The position numbers were made by a program, and so were the translations under genes. A stretch of DNA of 64,000 nt from Solwaraspora sp. WMMA2056. Its GTDB lineage: Bacteria; Actinomycetota; Actinomycetes; Mycobacteriales; Micromonosporaceae. Below are positions 43,547 through 53,600 of the stretch, one piece after another (position 1 is the first letter of the stretch; every line of letters begins with the position of its first letter). A model generated the notes under the pieces. It ran no database searches. It saw only the letters and a list, made by a program, of their open reading frames with translations, and had not been told where the DNA came from. The stretch spans positions 1,922,001 through 1,986,000 of the forward strand of contig NZ_CP128360.1 of the NCBI RefSeq assembly GCF_030345095.1, written 5' to 3'.

Positions 43547-44309
43547 CGATCAACCTTAGAAGCACGTCTTGGCTCTGGGTAGTCGACAACGAGAGATCGG
43601 TGATCGCCTCCCATGCCCATTCGAGTTCGATGACGTCGGCGGTTGTGGTTGCCATCCTGCCGCGTAGCTGGTCGTCCAGGTAAGCGATCCGGCTTCCGTC
43701 GCCCAGCGTCGCCAGCGAGAACGGCCCGCCGAGGCCAGGGTGGAGGCCCACGCCACGGTCGGGTACGACCCGGATCCGGATGTTCGGTTGGTGGCTGGCG
43801 TCAACCAGGTAGCCGAGCTGATCTTTGAGGACCTCGCGCGACCCTTGATGCAGGGCAGTCTCACCGATCAGGCAGGACAGCTCGACCGGCTCGTCGCGAT
43901 CGAACACCGCCGCCTGCCGTTCGAGTCGGATCCGTACCAGGTCGTCGACCTTGCTCTTGTTGGCCGGAACGGATGCGAACAGCTCACGCATGTAGGGCTC
44001 CCGCTGCAGTAGCCCTGGCATGATCGACAAATCCCAGCAGCGGAGCAACACCGCTCGCTGCTCGTGGTCAGCCCAGGACCGCAGCCATGGTCGGCGGTCT
44101 GCGTGAGCTTCCTTGGCGAGTTTCTGGATCTTGTCGCCGGAGTTCAGCACCTGGTCGATGGCCTGCGCGGTGTCCTTCTGCGGCACCAGCCGGCCCGTCT
44201 CGAAGCTGGCGATCAACGACTTCGACACCGAGAGTGCCTTTGCCAGTTGGGTCTGGTTCAAGCGCCTGGCCAGTCGGAGCCGTCGGAGCTCCGTCGTGAG
44301 TTCACTCAT
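43533..44309 (-). CDS. XRE-type regulator with DUF5753 domain
   Basis: The 258-residue regulator has an N-terminal helix-turn-helix, RRLNQTQLAKALSVSKSLIA, with SFETGRLVPQ, and a DUF5753 domain (LSIMPGLLQREPYMRELFAS, LERQAAVF, PNIRIRVVPDRGVGLHPGLG, IAYLDDQLRG). ATG 44309 is chosen; ATG 44318 would add three residues. It is the second XRE-DUF5753/DUF397 pair in the window and is divergent from a small-protein cluster. Confidence 0.88.
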   Translation of the reverse strand: MSELTTELRRLRLARRLNQTQLAKALSVSKSLIASFETGRLVPQKDTAQAIDQVLNSGDKIQKLAKEAHADRRPWLRSWADHEQRAVLLRCWDLSIMPGLLQREPYMRELFASVPANKSKVDDLVRIRLERQAAVFDRDEPVELSCLIGETALHQGSREVLKDQLGYLVDASHQPNIRIRVVPDRGVGLHPGLGGPFSLATLGDGSRIAYLDDQLRGRMATTTADVIELEWAWEAITDLSLSTTQSQDVLLRLIDEHS

Positions 44310-44431
44310 GTTTATCACCCCGAATATCTACTGATGCCTGTGATCTCAACCTGGTTCATCTTCTACTCACATCGGCCGATGGTCCAGGGTGGAAAACAAC
44401 ATCCTTCGGAAGGTGATCGAGAGGAGTGTGG

Positions 44432-44566
44432 ATGGTGGGAATCGAAGCGGTGGTCGGAGCGGCGCTGCTCGGCTTTGCCGCCGGGCTGTGGTCGTTCCGG
44501 GTGAAGTCCCGGTGGTGCCCGTACTGCGGGCGGCCGACCTGGCCGCTGGCCAGGCACTCTGACTAG
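44432..44566 (+). CDS. 44-residue membrane peptide with zinc-ribbon-like CPYC
   Basis: ATG 44432 follows GAGAGGAG. The peptide has one hydrophobic helix (VVGAALLGFAAGLWSF, residues 7-22) and then a cytosolic or external KSRWCPYCGRPTWPLARHSD tail with a Cys-x2-Cys pair. A single pair can bind metal only as a dimer or with His38-41. The frame, ribosome site and composition make a real gene likely; the function is unknown. Confidence 0.6.
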   Translation: MVGIEAVVGAALLGFAAGLWSFRVKSRWCPYCGRPTWPLARHSD

Positions 44567-44603
44567 CCGGCTGGTCCGGGAGCCGCAGCCGAAGTCGGGC
44601 GAC

Positions 44604-44816
44604 GTGCTGGTGATCGGCCGGGCGGCGAGCGTGCAGTTCGCCGACGGCCGGGGGTTCCGGTTCCGGGTGATCTCGGTCGACCGGAAGTGGACGTACGACG
44701 GCTGGGTCTGGCTCACCGGATACGTGATCGACCGTGACGGGAACGCCGCCGAACGGCGGGAGATATTCGTCCAGCGTCGAGGGCTTCATCGACTTGCCGG
44801 ACATGCGAAAGACTGA
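44604..44816 (+). CDS. small conserved hypothetical protein
   Basis: The frame gives 70 residues from GTG 44604. The same frame stays open upstream to 44559 (CTG) with a natural-looking continuation TSRLVREPQPKSGDVLVIG, so the true start may lie there. The sequence VQFADGRGFRFRVISVDRKW and GWVWLTGYVIDRDGNAAERR is a small beta-barrel-like domain. It lies between two other small genes on the same strand. Confidence 0.5.
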   Translation: MLVIGRAASVQFADGRGFRFRVISVDRKWTYDGWVWLTGYVIDRDGNAAERREIFVQRRGLHRLAGHAKD

Positions 44817-44835
44817 TTTTTGATCAAGGAGAAAG

Positions 44836-45114
44836 ATGATCATCGAGATGGTGCGGGACTGGTGGCTGCGCGTCCGGGACCGGTTTTCCGGCAGGTCGGC
44901 GGCGTCCCGGCGACTGGAAACGCTGCGGCGGCTGGATGCGCTGCGGCACGAGCAGGCGAGGAAGCAGGTGCCGGACCGGGCGGCGGTACGGCGTCGTCGG
45001 CGCGACGGCAACCGGGGACACCACTGGTCGGCGGAGCCGACGATGCTGGTCCCGACGACCCGCCCGCTGCTGACCTACGCCCAGCAGCTCGGCTACCGGC
45101 TGCCGCGCCCGTGA
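44836..45114 (+). CDS. small basic hypothetical protein
   Basis: The protein has 92 residues from ATG 44836, preceded by AAGGAGAAAG. The N-terminal half is a highly charged helix (RDWWLRVRDRFSGRSAASRR, LETLRRLDALRHEQARK). The C-terminal half is Pro-rich, ending LTYAQQLGYRLPRP. It is the third small gene in a row (44432, 44604, 44836) in likely one transcript. The family is unrecognised. Confidence 0.6.
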   Translation: MIIEMVRDWWLRVRDRFSGRSAASRRLETLRRLDALRHEQARKQVPDRAAVRRRRRDGNRGHHWSAEPTMLVPTTRPLLTYAQQLGYRLPRP

Positions 45115-45188
45115 CGACGAACCCGGCTGATCGACGGGGACCGGGGCGGCAACGGCTCCGATCCCCGTCGATCAGCGGGCGACACCGG

Positions 45189-45674
45189 TCACGCGGCCAG
45201 CAGGTCGTCGATCTGGTTGATCGCCGAGGTGGCGCCCTCCACCATGCCCATGTCCAGGACCTGCTGCAGCGCCTCGGTGGACTCGTACCTGGCTGTGTAC
45301 GTGGCCCGGGTGCCGCCGTTGTGAGCGGCGAAGGTGTAGGTGTTGTGGGAGACCGGCAGTTCCGCCTTCGGCGTGAAGTCCAGGCCCGCGAAGCCGTCGT
45401 CAAAGGTGAGGCGCGTCGGTTCGTCGACAGCGGTGATCAGCCAGTACCCGGCGTACTTCTCGCCCTCCGGGCTGGTCATGTAGTAGGTCACGCGTCCGCC
45501 GGGCGTGAGGTCGTGGTCGACCACGGTCGCCGGGTACGTCGGTGGTCCCCACACCTTCTCCAGTTGGCGGGGGTCGGCGTAGACCTGCCAGACCCGCTCC
45601 AGTGGCGCGGCGAAGTCCGCCGTGATGGTCAAGGTCAGGTCGTCAAGGTCCTGCTGGACGTCGGTCACTGGCAT
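45189..45674 (-). CDS. SRPBCC (AHSA1-like) domain protein
   Basis: This 161-residue protein shows the AHSA1/START-like order: LTITADFAAPLERVWQVYAD, PRQLEKVWGPPTYP, VTYYMTSPEGEKYAGYW and a C-terminal helix with LQQVLDMGMVEG. The SRPBCC fold makes a deep pocket for hydrophobic ligands. ATG 45674 lies inside the end of the ArsR gene (10-base overlap). ArsR/SRPBCC pairs are frequent in actinobacteria; the SRPBCC protein may bind the signal. Confidence 0.85.
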   Translation of the reverse strand: MPVTDVQQDLDDLTLTITADFAAPLERVWQVYADPRQLEKVWGPPTYPATVVDHDLTPGGRVTYYMTSPEGEKYAGYWLITAVDEPTRLTFDDGFAGLDFTPKAELPVSHNTYTFAAHNGGTRATYTARYESTEALQQVLDMGMVEGATSAINQIDDLLAA

Positions 45675-46021
45675 TGTTGTTCGGTCCTTCCGTCGGGATC
45701 GGCTGCGATCAGTGCGTCGATGCGTGCGATGTGGCCACGCCAGATCTGTTCGAGCTCGGCGAGCATGGCTGCCACCGAGCGCACGGCCTGCACGTCGCCG
45801 CTGGCCAGCTGCTCGCGACCTCTGCGTCGCTTGGTCAGCAGCCCGGCCCGCTCCAGCACGGTGACGTGTTTCTGGACGGCGGCGAAGCTCATGTCGTACT
45901 TGGCGGCGAGCGTGGAGACGGAGTGCTCCCCGGCCAGCACCCGGCGCAGGATGTCGCGCCGGGTGCGGTCGGCGAGCGCGTGGAACATGGCGTCGGCCCG
46001 GTCTGCGCTCTCCTCGGTCAC
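45665..46021 (-). CDS. ArsR-family regulator paired with SRPBCC protein
   Basis: From GTG 46021 it has 118 residues; TTG 46036 is possible but lies inside the operator. The helix-turn-helix reads FHALADRTRRDILRRVLAGE, HSVSTLAAKYDMSFAAVQKH. No metal-binding CxC is present, so it is probably not a metal sensor. The palindrome 46026-46055 directly upstream should be its operator. The aldehyde dehydrogenase gene starts divergently 85 bases away and could be controlled by it. Confidence 0.85.
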   Translation of the reverse strand: MTEESADRADAMFHALADRTRRDILRRVLAGEHSVSTLAAKYDMSFAAVQKHVTVLERAGLLTKRRRGREQLASGDVQAVRSVAAMLAELEQIWRGHIARIDALIAADPDGRTEQQCQ

Positions 46022-46025
46022 CACA

Positions 46026-46055
46026 CAGACATACAACCAATCGGTTGTATGTCTG
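46026..46055. promoter_or_regulatory. 30-bp operator palindrome of the ArsR gene
   Basis: Perfect 13-bp arms, CAGACATACAACC and GGTTGTATGTCTG, around AATC, ending four bases before the chosen ArsR start. AT-rich symmetrical half-sites in the divergent region fit autorepression by the ArsR-family dimer. Confidence 0.75.
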
Positions 46056-46105
46056 TCAAGTTCGTCGAACGAACTCGTGCATCATCACTGGCCTAGGCTG
46101 GCGGG

Positions 46106-47587
46106 ATGGAACCTGCCGACCCGACCCTGCGTACGCCGTTCTGGCTGGCCGGCGAGCCGGCGCACGGCGACGAGCCGCTCGACGTGCACCACCCGTACGA
46201 CGGTCGGGTCGTCGGTCGGACCAGCCTGGCCACGCCCGACCAGGTCGAGCAGGCGGTCGCCGCCGCGCACCGGGTCGCGCCGGTGGCGGCCGCGCTGCCG
46301 GCGTACCGCCGGGCGGCCGCGCTGGACCACGTCAGTGCCCGGCTCGCGCAGCGCGCCGACGAGATCGCCCGGCTGATCACCGCCGAGAACGGCAAGCCGA
46401 TCAAATGGGCGCGTGCCGAGGTGGCCCGCGCGGTCTCCACGTTCCGCTGGGCGGCCGAGGAGGCCCGGCGCTTCTCCGGTGACCTGCAGCGCCTCGACAC
46501 CGACCCGGCCGCCGCCGGCCGGATCGCGCTGGTCCGCCGGGTGCCGCGCGGCCCGGTGCTGGGCATCTCGCCGTTCAATTTTCCGCTGAACCTGGTGGCA
46601 CACAAGGTGGCCCCGGCGATCGCGGTAGGCGCGCCGATCATCGTCAAGCCGGCCCCGGCGACCCCGTTGACGGCGTTGCTGCTCGGTGAGCTGATCGCCG
46701 AGGTCACCGAGCCGGACGGGCCGGAGTCCGGGCTGCCGGCCGGGATGGTCTCCGTACTGCCGGTGCCGAACGACCGGGCCGGCGGTCTGGTCGCCGACCC
46801 ACGCCTGCCGGTGGTGTCGTTCACCGGCTCCGGCCCGGTCGGCGCGCTGATCCGCCGCTCAGTGCCGGAGAAGCATGTCACCTTGGAACTGGGCGGCAAC
46901 GCCGCCGCGCTGATCTGCGAGGACTGGACCGGCGACGAGGAGCTGACCTGGGCGGCGCAGCGGATCGCCACCTTCGCCAACTATCAGGCCGGGCAGAGCT
47001 GCATCGCGGTGCAGCGGGTGTACGTGCACGAATGGCTCTACGACGGCTTCCTGCCCCGGCTCGTCGACGCGGTGGCGGCGCTGCGCCTCGGCGACCCGGC
47101 CGACGAGGCGACCGACGTCGGACCGCTGATCGACGAAACCGCCGCTGTCCGGGTCGAGTCCTGGGTGGACGAGGCGGTGACCGCCGGGGCGACGATCGAC
47201 GTCGGCGGCCGGCGCGACGGTGCGACGTACCCGCCGACGGTGCTGACGCAGGTGCCGGCCGGTGCGCGGGTGCTCACCGAGGAGGTCTTCGGCCCGGTGC
47301 TCGTCGTGCAACGGGTCGACAGCGACGCCGCCGGGTTCGCGGCGATCAACGACTCGGCGTACGGGCTGCAGGCCGGCGTCTTCACCCGCCGGTTGCAGAC
47401 GGCGTTCGCCGCGCACCGCACCCTGGCCGTCGGCGGGGTCATCGTCGGTGACGTGCCGTCGTACCGGGCCGACCAGATGCCGTACGGCGGGGTCAAGGGC
47501 AGCGGTGTCGGCCGCGAAGGGGTGCGCAGCGCGATGGACGACTACACCGAGCCCCGGGTGATGGTCCTCACCGGACTTGATCTCTGA
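46106..47587 (+). CDS. aldehyde dehydrogenase
   Basis: The enzyme has 493 residues. It shows ISPFNFPLNLVAHKVAPAIA (NAD entry), SFTGSGPVGALIRRS, LELGGNAAALICEDWT (catalytic Glu), AGQSCIAVQRVYV (catalytic Cys) and PYGGVKGSGVGREG. It resembles NAD(P)-dependent aldehyde dehydrogenases often annotated as succinate-semialdehyde or generic aldehyde dehydrogenases; substrate cannot be decided. It is divergent from the ArsR/SRPBCC pair. Confidence 0.85.
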   Translation: MEPADPTLRTPFWLAGEPAHGDEPLDVHHPYDGRVVGRTSLATPDQVEQAVAAAHRVAPVAAALPAYRRAAALDHVSARLAQRADEIARLITAENGKPIKWARAEVARAVSTFRWAAEEARRFSGDLQRLDTDPAAAGRIALVRRVPRGPVLGISPFNFPLNLVAHKVAPAIAVGAPIIVKPAPATPLTALLLGELIAEVTEPDGPESGLPAGMVSVLPVPNDRAGGLVADPRLPVVSFTGSGPVGALIRRSVPEKHVTLELGGNAAALICEDWTGDEELTWAAQRIATFANYQAGQSCIAVQRVYVHEWLYDGFLPRLVDAVAALRLGDPADEATDVGPLIDETAAVRVESWVDEAVTAGATIDVGGRRDGATYPPTVLTQVPAGARVLTEEVFGPVLVVQRVDSDAAGFAAINDSAYGLQAGVFTRRLQTAFAAHRTLAVGGVIVGDVPSYRADQMPYGGVKGSGVGREGVRSAMDDYTEPRVMVLTGLDL

Positions 47588-47649
47588 CCGGAGTTTGCAC
47601 GACTGTGCAAGTTGGCGTGGGATCGCTCAATATTCATTGACACCAGTGT

Positions 47650-50600
47650 GTGACGGCTGAGACGGTTTCACCGGCAGAGCTCCAGTCGTCCCACACGGGG
47701 GTGGACGTGCGTCGCTCGGTGTTCCTACGCGTGCCCGGATTCCGTACCGCAGCAGCCCACCACAAGCCCGGCAGGTCGGCACTGGCCGCAGCGGTGGCCA
47801 CCGTCATGCTGGTCAGCCTCGGTGGCAGCGGAGTGGACGGCACCGCGACGGCCCGGCACCAGCGGCCGGCGGACCGGCCGCACGTCGCCGCCGACAAACC
47901 CGACCAGCGGTGGGGGAGCGCGGCCAGCGGCAGCCACCTGACCCGTCCGGCGGTGAACCGCAACCTGCCGCAGAGCTACCGTGGACAGTATCCGCTGCAC
48001 CAGTTCGACGGCGTCGCCGAACCCGGGCGCAACGAGGCCCGGGTGGTCGACCCGCCGACCGTCGAGACACCCGGATTCGACCCGGCGACCAGCCGGGAAC
48101 GGGCCGTGGACCGGGGCCGCCACCAGCGGGTGTTCGACAACGCCGACGGCACCAGGACCACCGAGTTCGCGGCCGAACCGGTCAACTACGAACTGCCGGG
48201 CGGTGGTTGGGCGCCGATCGACACCGACCTGGTCGCGGCCGGCGCGGACGTGGGCGGCGGCTGGCGAAACGCCGCCGACGCCGTCGACCTGCGGCTCGCC
48301 CCGCAGGCCGACGCCGCCGACCTGGTCCGGCTCACCCTCGACGGGCAACATTCCATCGAGTACGGCGTGGCCGACGCCGCCGAGGTGGCCGGCACGCACA
48401 GCGTCGCCGCCGAGACGGCGGGCGGCACGCAGGCCACCGCCGCCGTCACCTACCCCGGGGCGTTGCCGCACGTCGACGTACGGCTGGAGGCCCGGCCCGG
48501 TGGGGTCAAGGAGACCCTCGTCCTGCACTCCGCCGACGCCGCCCACACGTACCGCTTCCCGCTGCGGCTGCGCGGACTCACCGCCCGGCTGGTCGACGGC
48601 GAGGTGCGGTTCGTCGACGGCTCCGGGGTGGTGCGGGCCGTCGTCCCACCCGGTTACATGTCCGACGCCGGCACCGGCGCGCAGGGCCCGGCGACGTCGA
48701 CCGGCGTCCGGTACCGGCTGACCGGCCCGGCCGACCAGCCGGTGCTGGAGATGACGCTGGACTCGGCGTGGCTGCGCGACCCGGCCCGGGTCTACCCGGT
48801 CGAGGTCGACCCGACCGTCGGTCCGCCGGTCACCGAACGGGCCAGCACATCCAGCATGTACGTGCACGGCAGCACCTCGGTCTCCGGCGGCAACGAACTG
48901 CTGATCGGCCGCAGCGGCAGCGCCAACGCCGCCGCGTACCTCAAGTTCGACAACCTGGGCCAGCTCGCCAACCACACCGTCCACGGTGTGGCGATGACGG
49001 TGGTCAGCTACGACGCCCCGTCCTGCCGGCCGAGGCCGGTGGCCGTCCACCCGGTCACCGCCGGCTGGTCCGTCGGCACCCACCACTCCTGGCCCGGCCC
49101 GGCCGTCGGCAAGGCACTGGCCAGCCGGTCGTTCGCCAACGGGTACGTCGCCACCGGCCAGTCCCAGTCCGCCTGCCCGGCCGCCTCCGAACTGTTCGAC
49201 CTGGGAGTGGCCGGCCGTGACCTGGTGCAGGGCTGGGTCGACGGAACCCGCGCCAACAACGGACTGTCGTTGCGCGCGCCGGTCGACGACAGCTCGGCGT
49301 GGAAGAAGTTCGCCGGCACCGGCACCCCGAACGGCCCCCGGCTGTACGTCACGCACAGCCCGTACAACGCCGGCTACGCCATCCCGAACCCGGTGCCGGA
49401 GCCGGCGGTCCTGCAGAACCGCGACGGCCAGGTCGCCGTCACGGTGACCAACCGCAGCGCCGAGGCGTGGACCCCGGCCAACTACTACCTGGCCTACCGG
49501 GCGTACAACGCCGAGACCGGCGCGGCCGTCACCCAGCAGCGGGCCGGGAACCTGCCCGGCACGGTGGCCCGCAACGGCAAGGCCACCGTGACCGCCACCA
49601 TCAAGCGGCTGCCACCCGGGGTCTACTTCCTCGACTTCACCATGGTGCGCACCGGCGGTGTCGTCTTCACCGACCACCAGGTGCCGCCCGCCCGGATCGT
49701 GCTGCACGTCATCGACATCGAACCGGTGGTCCAGGAGGTGCACCCGCCCAACGGCTACCCGGCGCCGACGTTGACCCCGCTGCTGTACGCCCGCGCCGTC
49801 GACCCGGACGCCCCGCCCAGCCTGAACCTGCAGTACAAGTTCGAACTCTGCGCCACCGACGACGACGGCGAACCGGTCGACTGCACCAGTACGGCGTACC
49901 AGGCCAGCCAGGCGTGGGCGGTGCCGGCCGGGCGGATGACCTGGAGCACCACGTACCTGTGGCGGGCCGTCATCCGCGACGCCAACAACGAGGTGCCGAC
50001 GCCGTACTCGATGCTGGTCACCTCGGTGCCGCAGCCCGACATCACCTCGAAGATCGCCGGTGCGCCGAACGCCGCCGTCGGGCAGGAGTACGACGCCCAG
50101 ACCGGCAACCTGACCACCGCCGCCGTCGACGCGGTGGTCGCCACCGTCGGCCCCGAACTCAACGTGGTCCGCACGTACAACAGCCTCGACCCGCGACGCG
50201 ACCTCGGCACCGCCGCGACCGGCCTGGCCGCCGTACCACCGGTCTTCGGGGCCGGCTGGGCCAGCCGCTACGACATGCGGGTGGTGCCCGACGACGACGG
50301 CACCGGCAACCTCGTGGTCGTCTACCCCGACGGGCAGACGGTCCGCTTCGGCCGCAACCCCGACGGCAGCTTCGCGGCACCGCTCGGCCGGGTCGCCCAG
50401 CTGACCGAGGACGCCACCCACTGGCGGCTGCGTGACCAGTCCGGCACCACCTACTCGTTCTTCCGCTCCACCGGCAAGATCACCGAGATCGTCGACAACG
50501 CGTCCCGGCGGCTGCGGTTCACCTACAACACCGCCGACGGCGGCCGGCTGGGGCGGGTGCAGGCGGCGGCCACCCCGTCGGACACCACCGGCCGGTCACT

Positions 50601-53600
50601 GTGGTTCGTCTGGAACGGCAACCGGATCGACACCATCCGCACCGACCCGGTCAACGGGTCACCGCTGTCCTGGCGCTACCACTACACCGGTGACCTGCTG
50701 ACCCGGGTCTGCGCGCCGGACAGCTCCTGCACCGAGTACGAGTACACGCCGGCGTCGCGCTACCACGCCGCGGTCCTCGACGCCCGCCCCGACTCGTACT
50801 GGCGGTTCGCCGAGAGCCAGGGCACCGCCGCCGGCAGCGAGATCGCGACCAACCTCGGCAAGGACGCCGGCACGTACACCGGGGTCACCCTGGGCGCCGC
50901 CGGCCCGATCGCCGGTACGGCCGACACCGCCGCGTCGTTCAACGGCACCTCGGCCCGGGTCACCCTGCCGAAGGGGACGGTCAAGAAGTCCCGGGACGCC
51001 TCCGTCGAGCTGTGGTTCCGCGTCGGCCTGACCCACACCGGCGGCCCGCTGATCGGCTACCAGGACACCGAGTTCGGCAGCACCGCCGGCACCGGCGTAC
51101 CGCTGCTCTACACCGGCACCGACGGGCGGCTGCGCGGCCAGTTCGCCGGCGGCGGCATCGCCCCGATCACCTCGGCCGCCACGGTCAACGACAACCAGTG
51201 GCACCACGTCGTGCTCACCTCGATGGGCACCACCCAGACGCTGTACCTCGACGGGGTCAAGGTCGGCGAGGCCACCGGCCGCACCATCGACCACGCCCTG
51301 TTGACGTACAACCAGGTCGGGGCCGCCGTCGCGACCAGCCCGACCGCCTGGCCCGGCTGGGGCACGACGGCGCAGCGGCACTTCGCCGGCCAGATCGACG
51401 AGGTCGCCGTCTACGCCCGACCGCTCGGGCCGGGCACCGTCGCCGAACACTTCCGCGCCGCGCAGACCGGCAGCCACCGGCTGACCACCGTCCTGCTGCC
51501 CAGCGGCAAGACCGCCATCGAGGCCCGCTACCACGAGATCACCGGCCGGATCACCGAGTACACCGACAGCAACGGCGGCACCTGGAAGGTCGGCGCGCCG
51601 ACCGTCTTCGGCAGCGACACCGACCTGCGGCGCAGCGTCCAGGTGCTGGACCCGGCGAACCGGCCGCACCTGTACGAGTACGACGCCCTCGCCGGCCGGC
51701 TGCTGCGCAGCGGCACCCCGCTCGGCCTGGAAACCCGGCAGGAGGACCTGCCCGGCCCGCCGCCGACGTCGTCGCCGTCCCCACCGACCGAGGTGTGCAG
51801 CCAGCCCGACCCGAACGACCCGGCGTTCTGCACCATCATCCCCGACGACTCCGGCGGCCCGGTCTTCATCCGGCACCCGCTGGAAGGCATGGCGATCCGC
51901 ACCTACACCTACGACGAGCAGGGCCGGCAGAAGCAGATCCGCGACGAGAACGACCACGGCGTCGAACTCGGCTACGACGACCGGGGCAACGTCACGTCCC
52001 GCAAGAGCTGCCGGACCAGCACCGAGTGCCACACGACGTACTACACGTACCCGGCGGGCATCACCGACCCGTACGACCTGCGGGCCGGCCTGGCCACCGA
52101 GGTCCGCGACGGACGGTCCAGCAGCGCCACCGACAACCGGTACCGCACCACGTCCAGCTACCACTTCACCGGGAAGCTGATCAGCCAGACCGGGCCGGAC
52201 AACGTCACCGTCACCCACCAGTACACCACCGGGGGCGAGCCGGCGTTCGGCGGCGGAAACCAGCCGACCGGGCTGCTCGATCGCACCCGCGCCCCCACCG
52301 CCGCCCCCGGCGTGGAGCGGGTCACCCGCTACTTCTACTACCGCAACGGTGACCTGGCCCGCACCGTCGACCCGGCCGGGCTGACCACCGAGTACACCTA
52401 CGACCCGCTCGGCCGGCTGCTGACCGAGAAGGAGATCTCCGACAGCTTCCCGGCCGGCGTCGTCACCACCTACACCTGGGACACCCACTCGCGGCTGAAG
52501 AGCGAAACCGGTCCGGTGACCACCGACGCCGTCACCGGCGAACAGCATCAGCAGCACGCCGTCAACGACTACGACGCCGACGGCAACCTCATCGCCACCA
52601 CCGTCTACGACCTGGTCGGCGACGAGGAGCCACGGACCGCGACGACCGAGTACGACGAGCACAACCGCCCGGTCCGAGTGGTCGACGCCGAAGGCAACGA
52701 GACGAGCCTGTCCTACGACCGGTTCGGCAACAAGACCTCCGAGACCGACCCCAACGGCAACCGGTACGACTACGCGTACACCAACCAGAACAAGCTGGCC
52801 GAGGTCCGGCTGCGCAACTGGCGCAGCGACCCGCCGGGCGGGCCGGGCACCGGCGACGTCGACTACCTGGTGCTGCACTCCTACTCGTACGACTTCGCCG
52901 GCCGGCTGGCCAGCGACACCGACGCGATGGGCCGGCGGCTGGAGTACACCTACTACCACGACGACCTGCTGGAAAAGGTCGTCCTGAAGGGGTTCCGCAA
53001 CCCCGACGGGTCCACCCGTGACCAGGTGATCGAACGCAACGTCTACGACGGGGCCGGCAACCTGGTCCGCCGGGAGGAAGGCAACGGCACCACCGTCACC
53101 GAACACACCCTGGACAACGCCGGCCGGATCACCTCCACCGTCGAAGACCCGGACGGGGTACGGCGCCGGACCGACCTGCGGTACAACGCCGCCGGCGAGG
53201 TCGACCGGATCACCCGTTCCGGCAACACGTCGAACGTGCCCTGGCTGGTCGCCGTCGAATCCGAGATCGTCAACTACGTCTACCACGTCTCCGGTGGCGT
53301 GGCCCGGGAGACGGTGGTCGCCGGTGACGCGACCCGGGTCACCACCCACACGTACGACCAGCGGGGTGTCCGTACCTCGACCACCGAGCCACGCGGCAAC
53401 GTGCCCGGCGCCGACGCGGCGGCCTTCACCACCCGGTTCGTCAGCGACGAACTCGGCCGGCAGACCAGGATCACCGGCCCGGCGGTGGCCGCCGAGAGCG
53501 GCGGCGGTACGCCGACCACGGTCACCCCGACCGTCACCGCCGGCTACAACGCCTTCGGTGAGCAGGTCGCCACCCGGGACCCGCTCGGCAACGTCACCCG

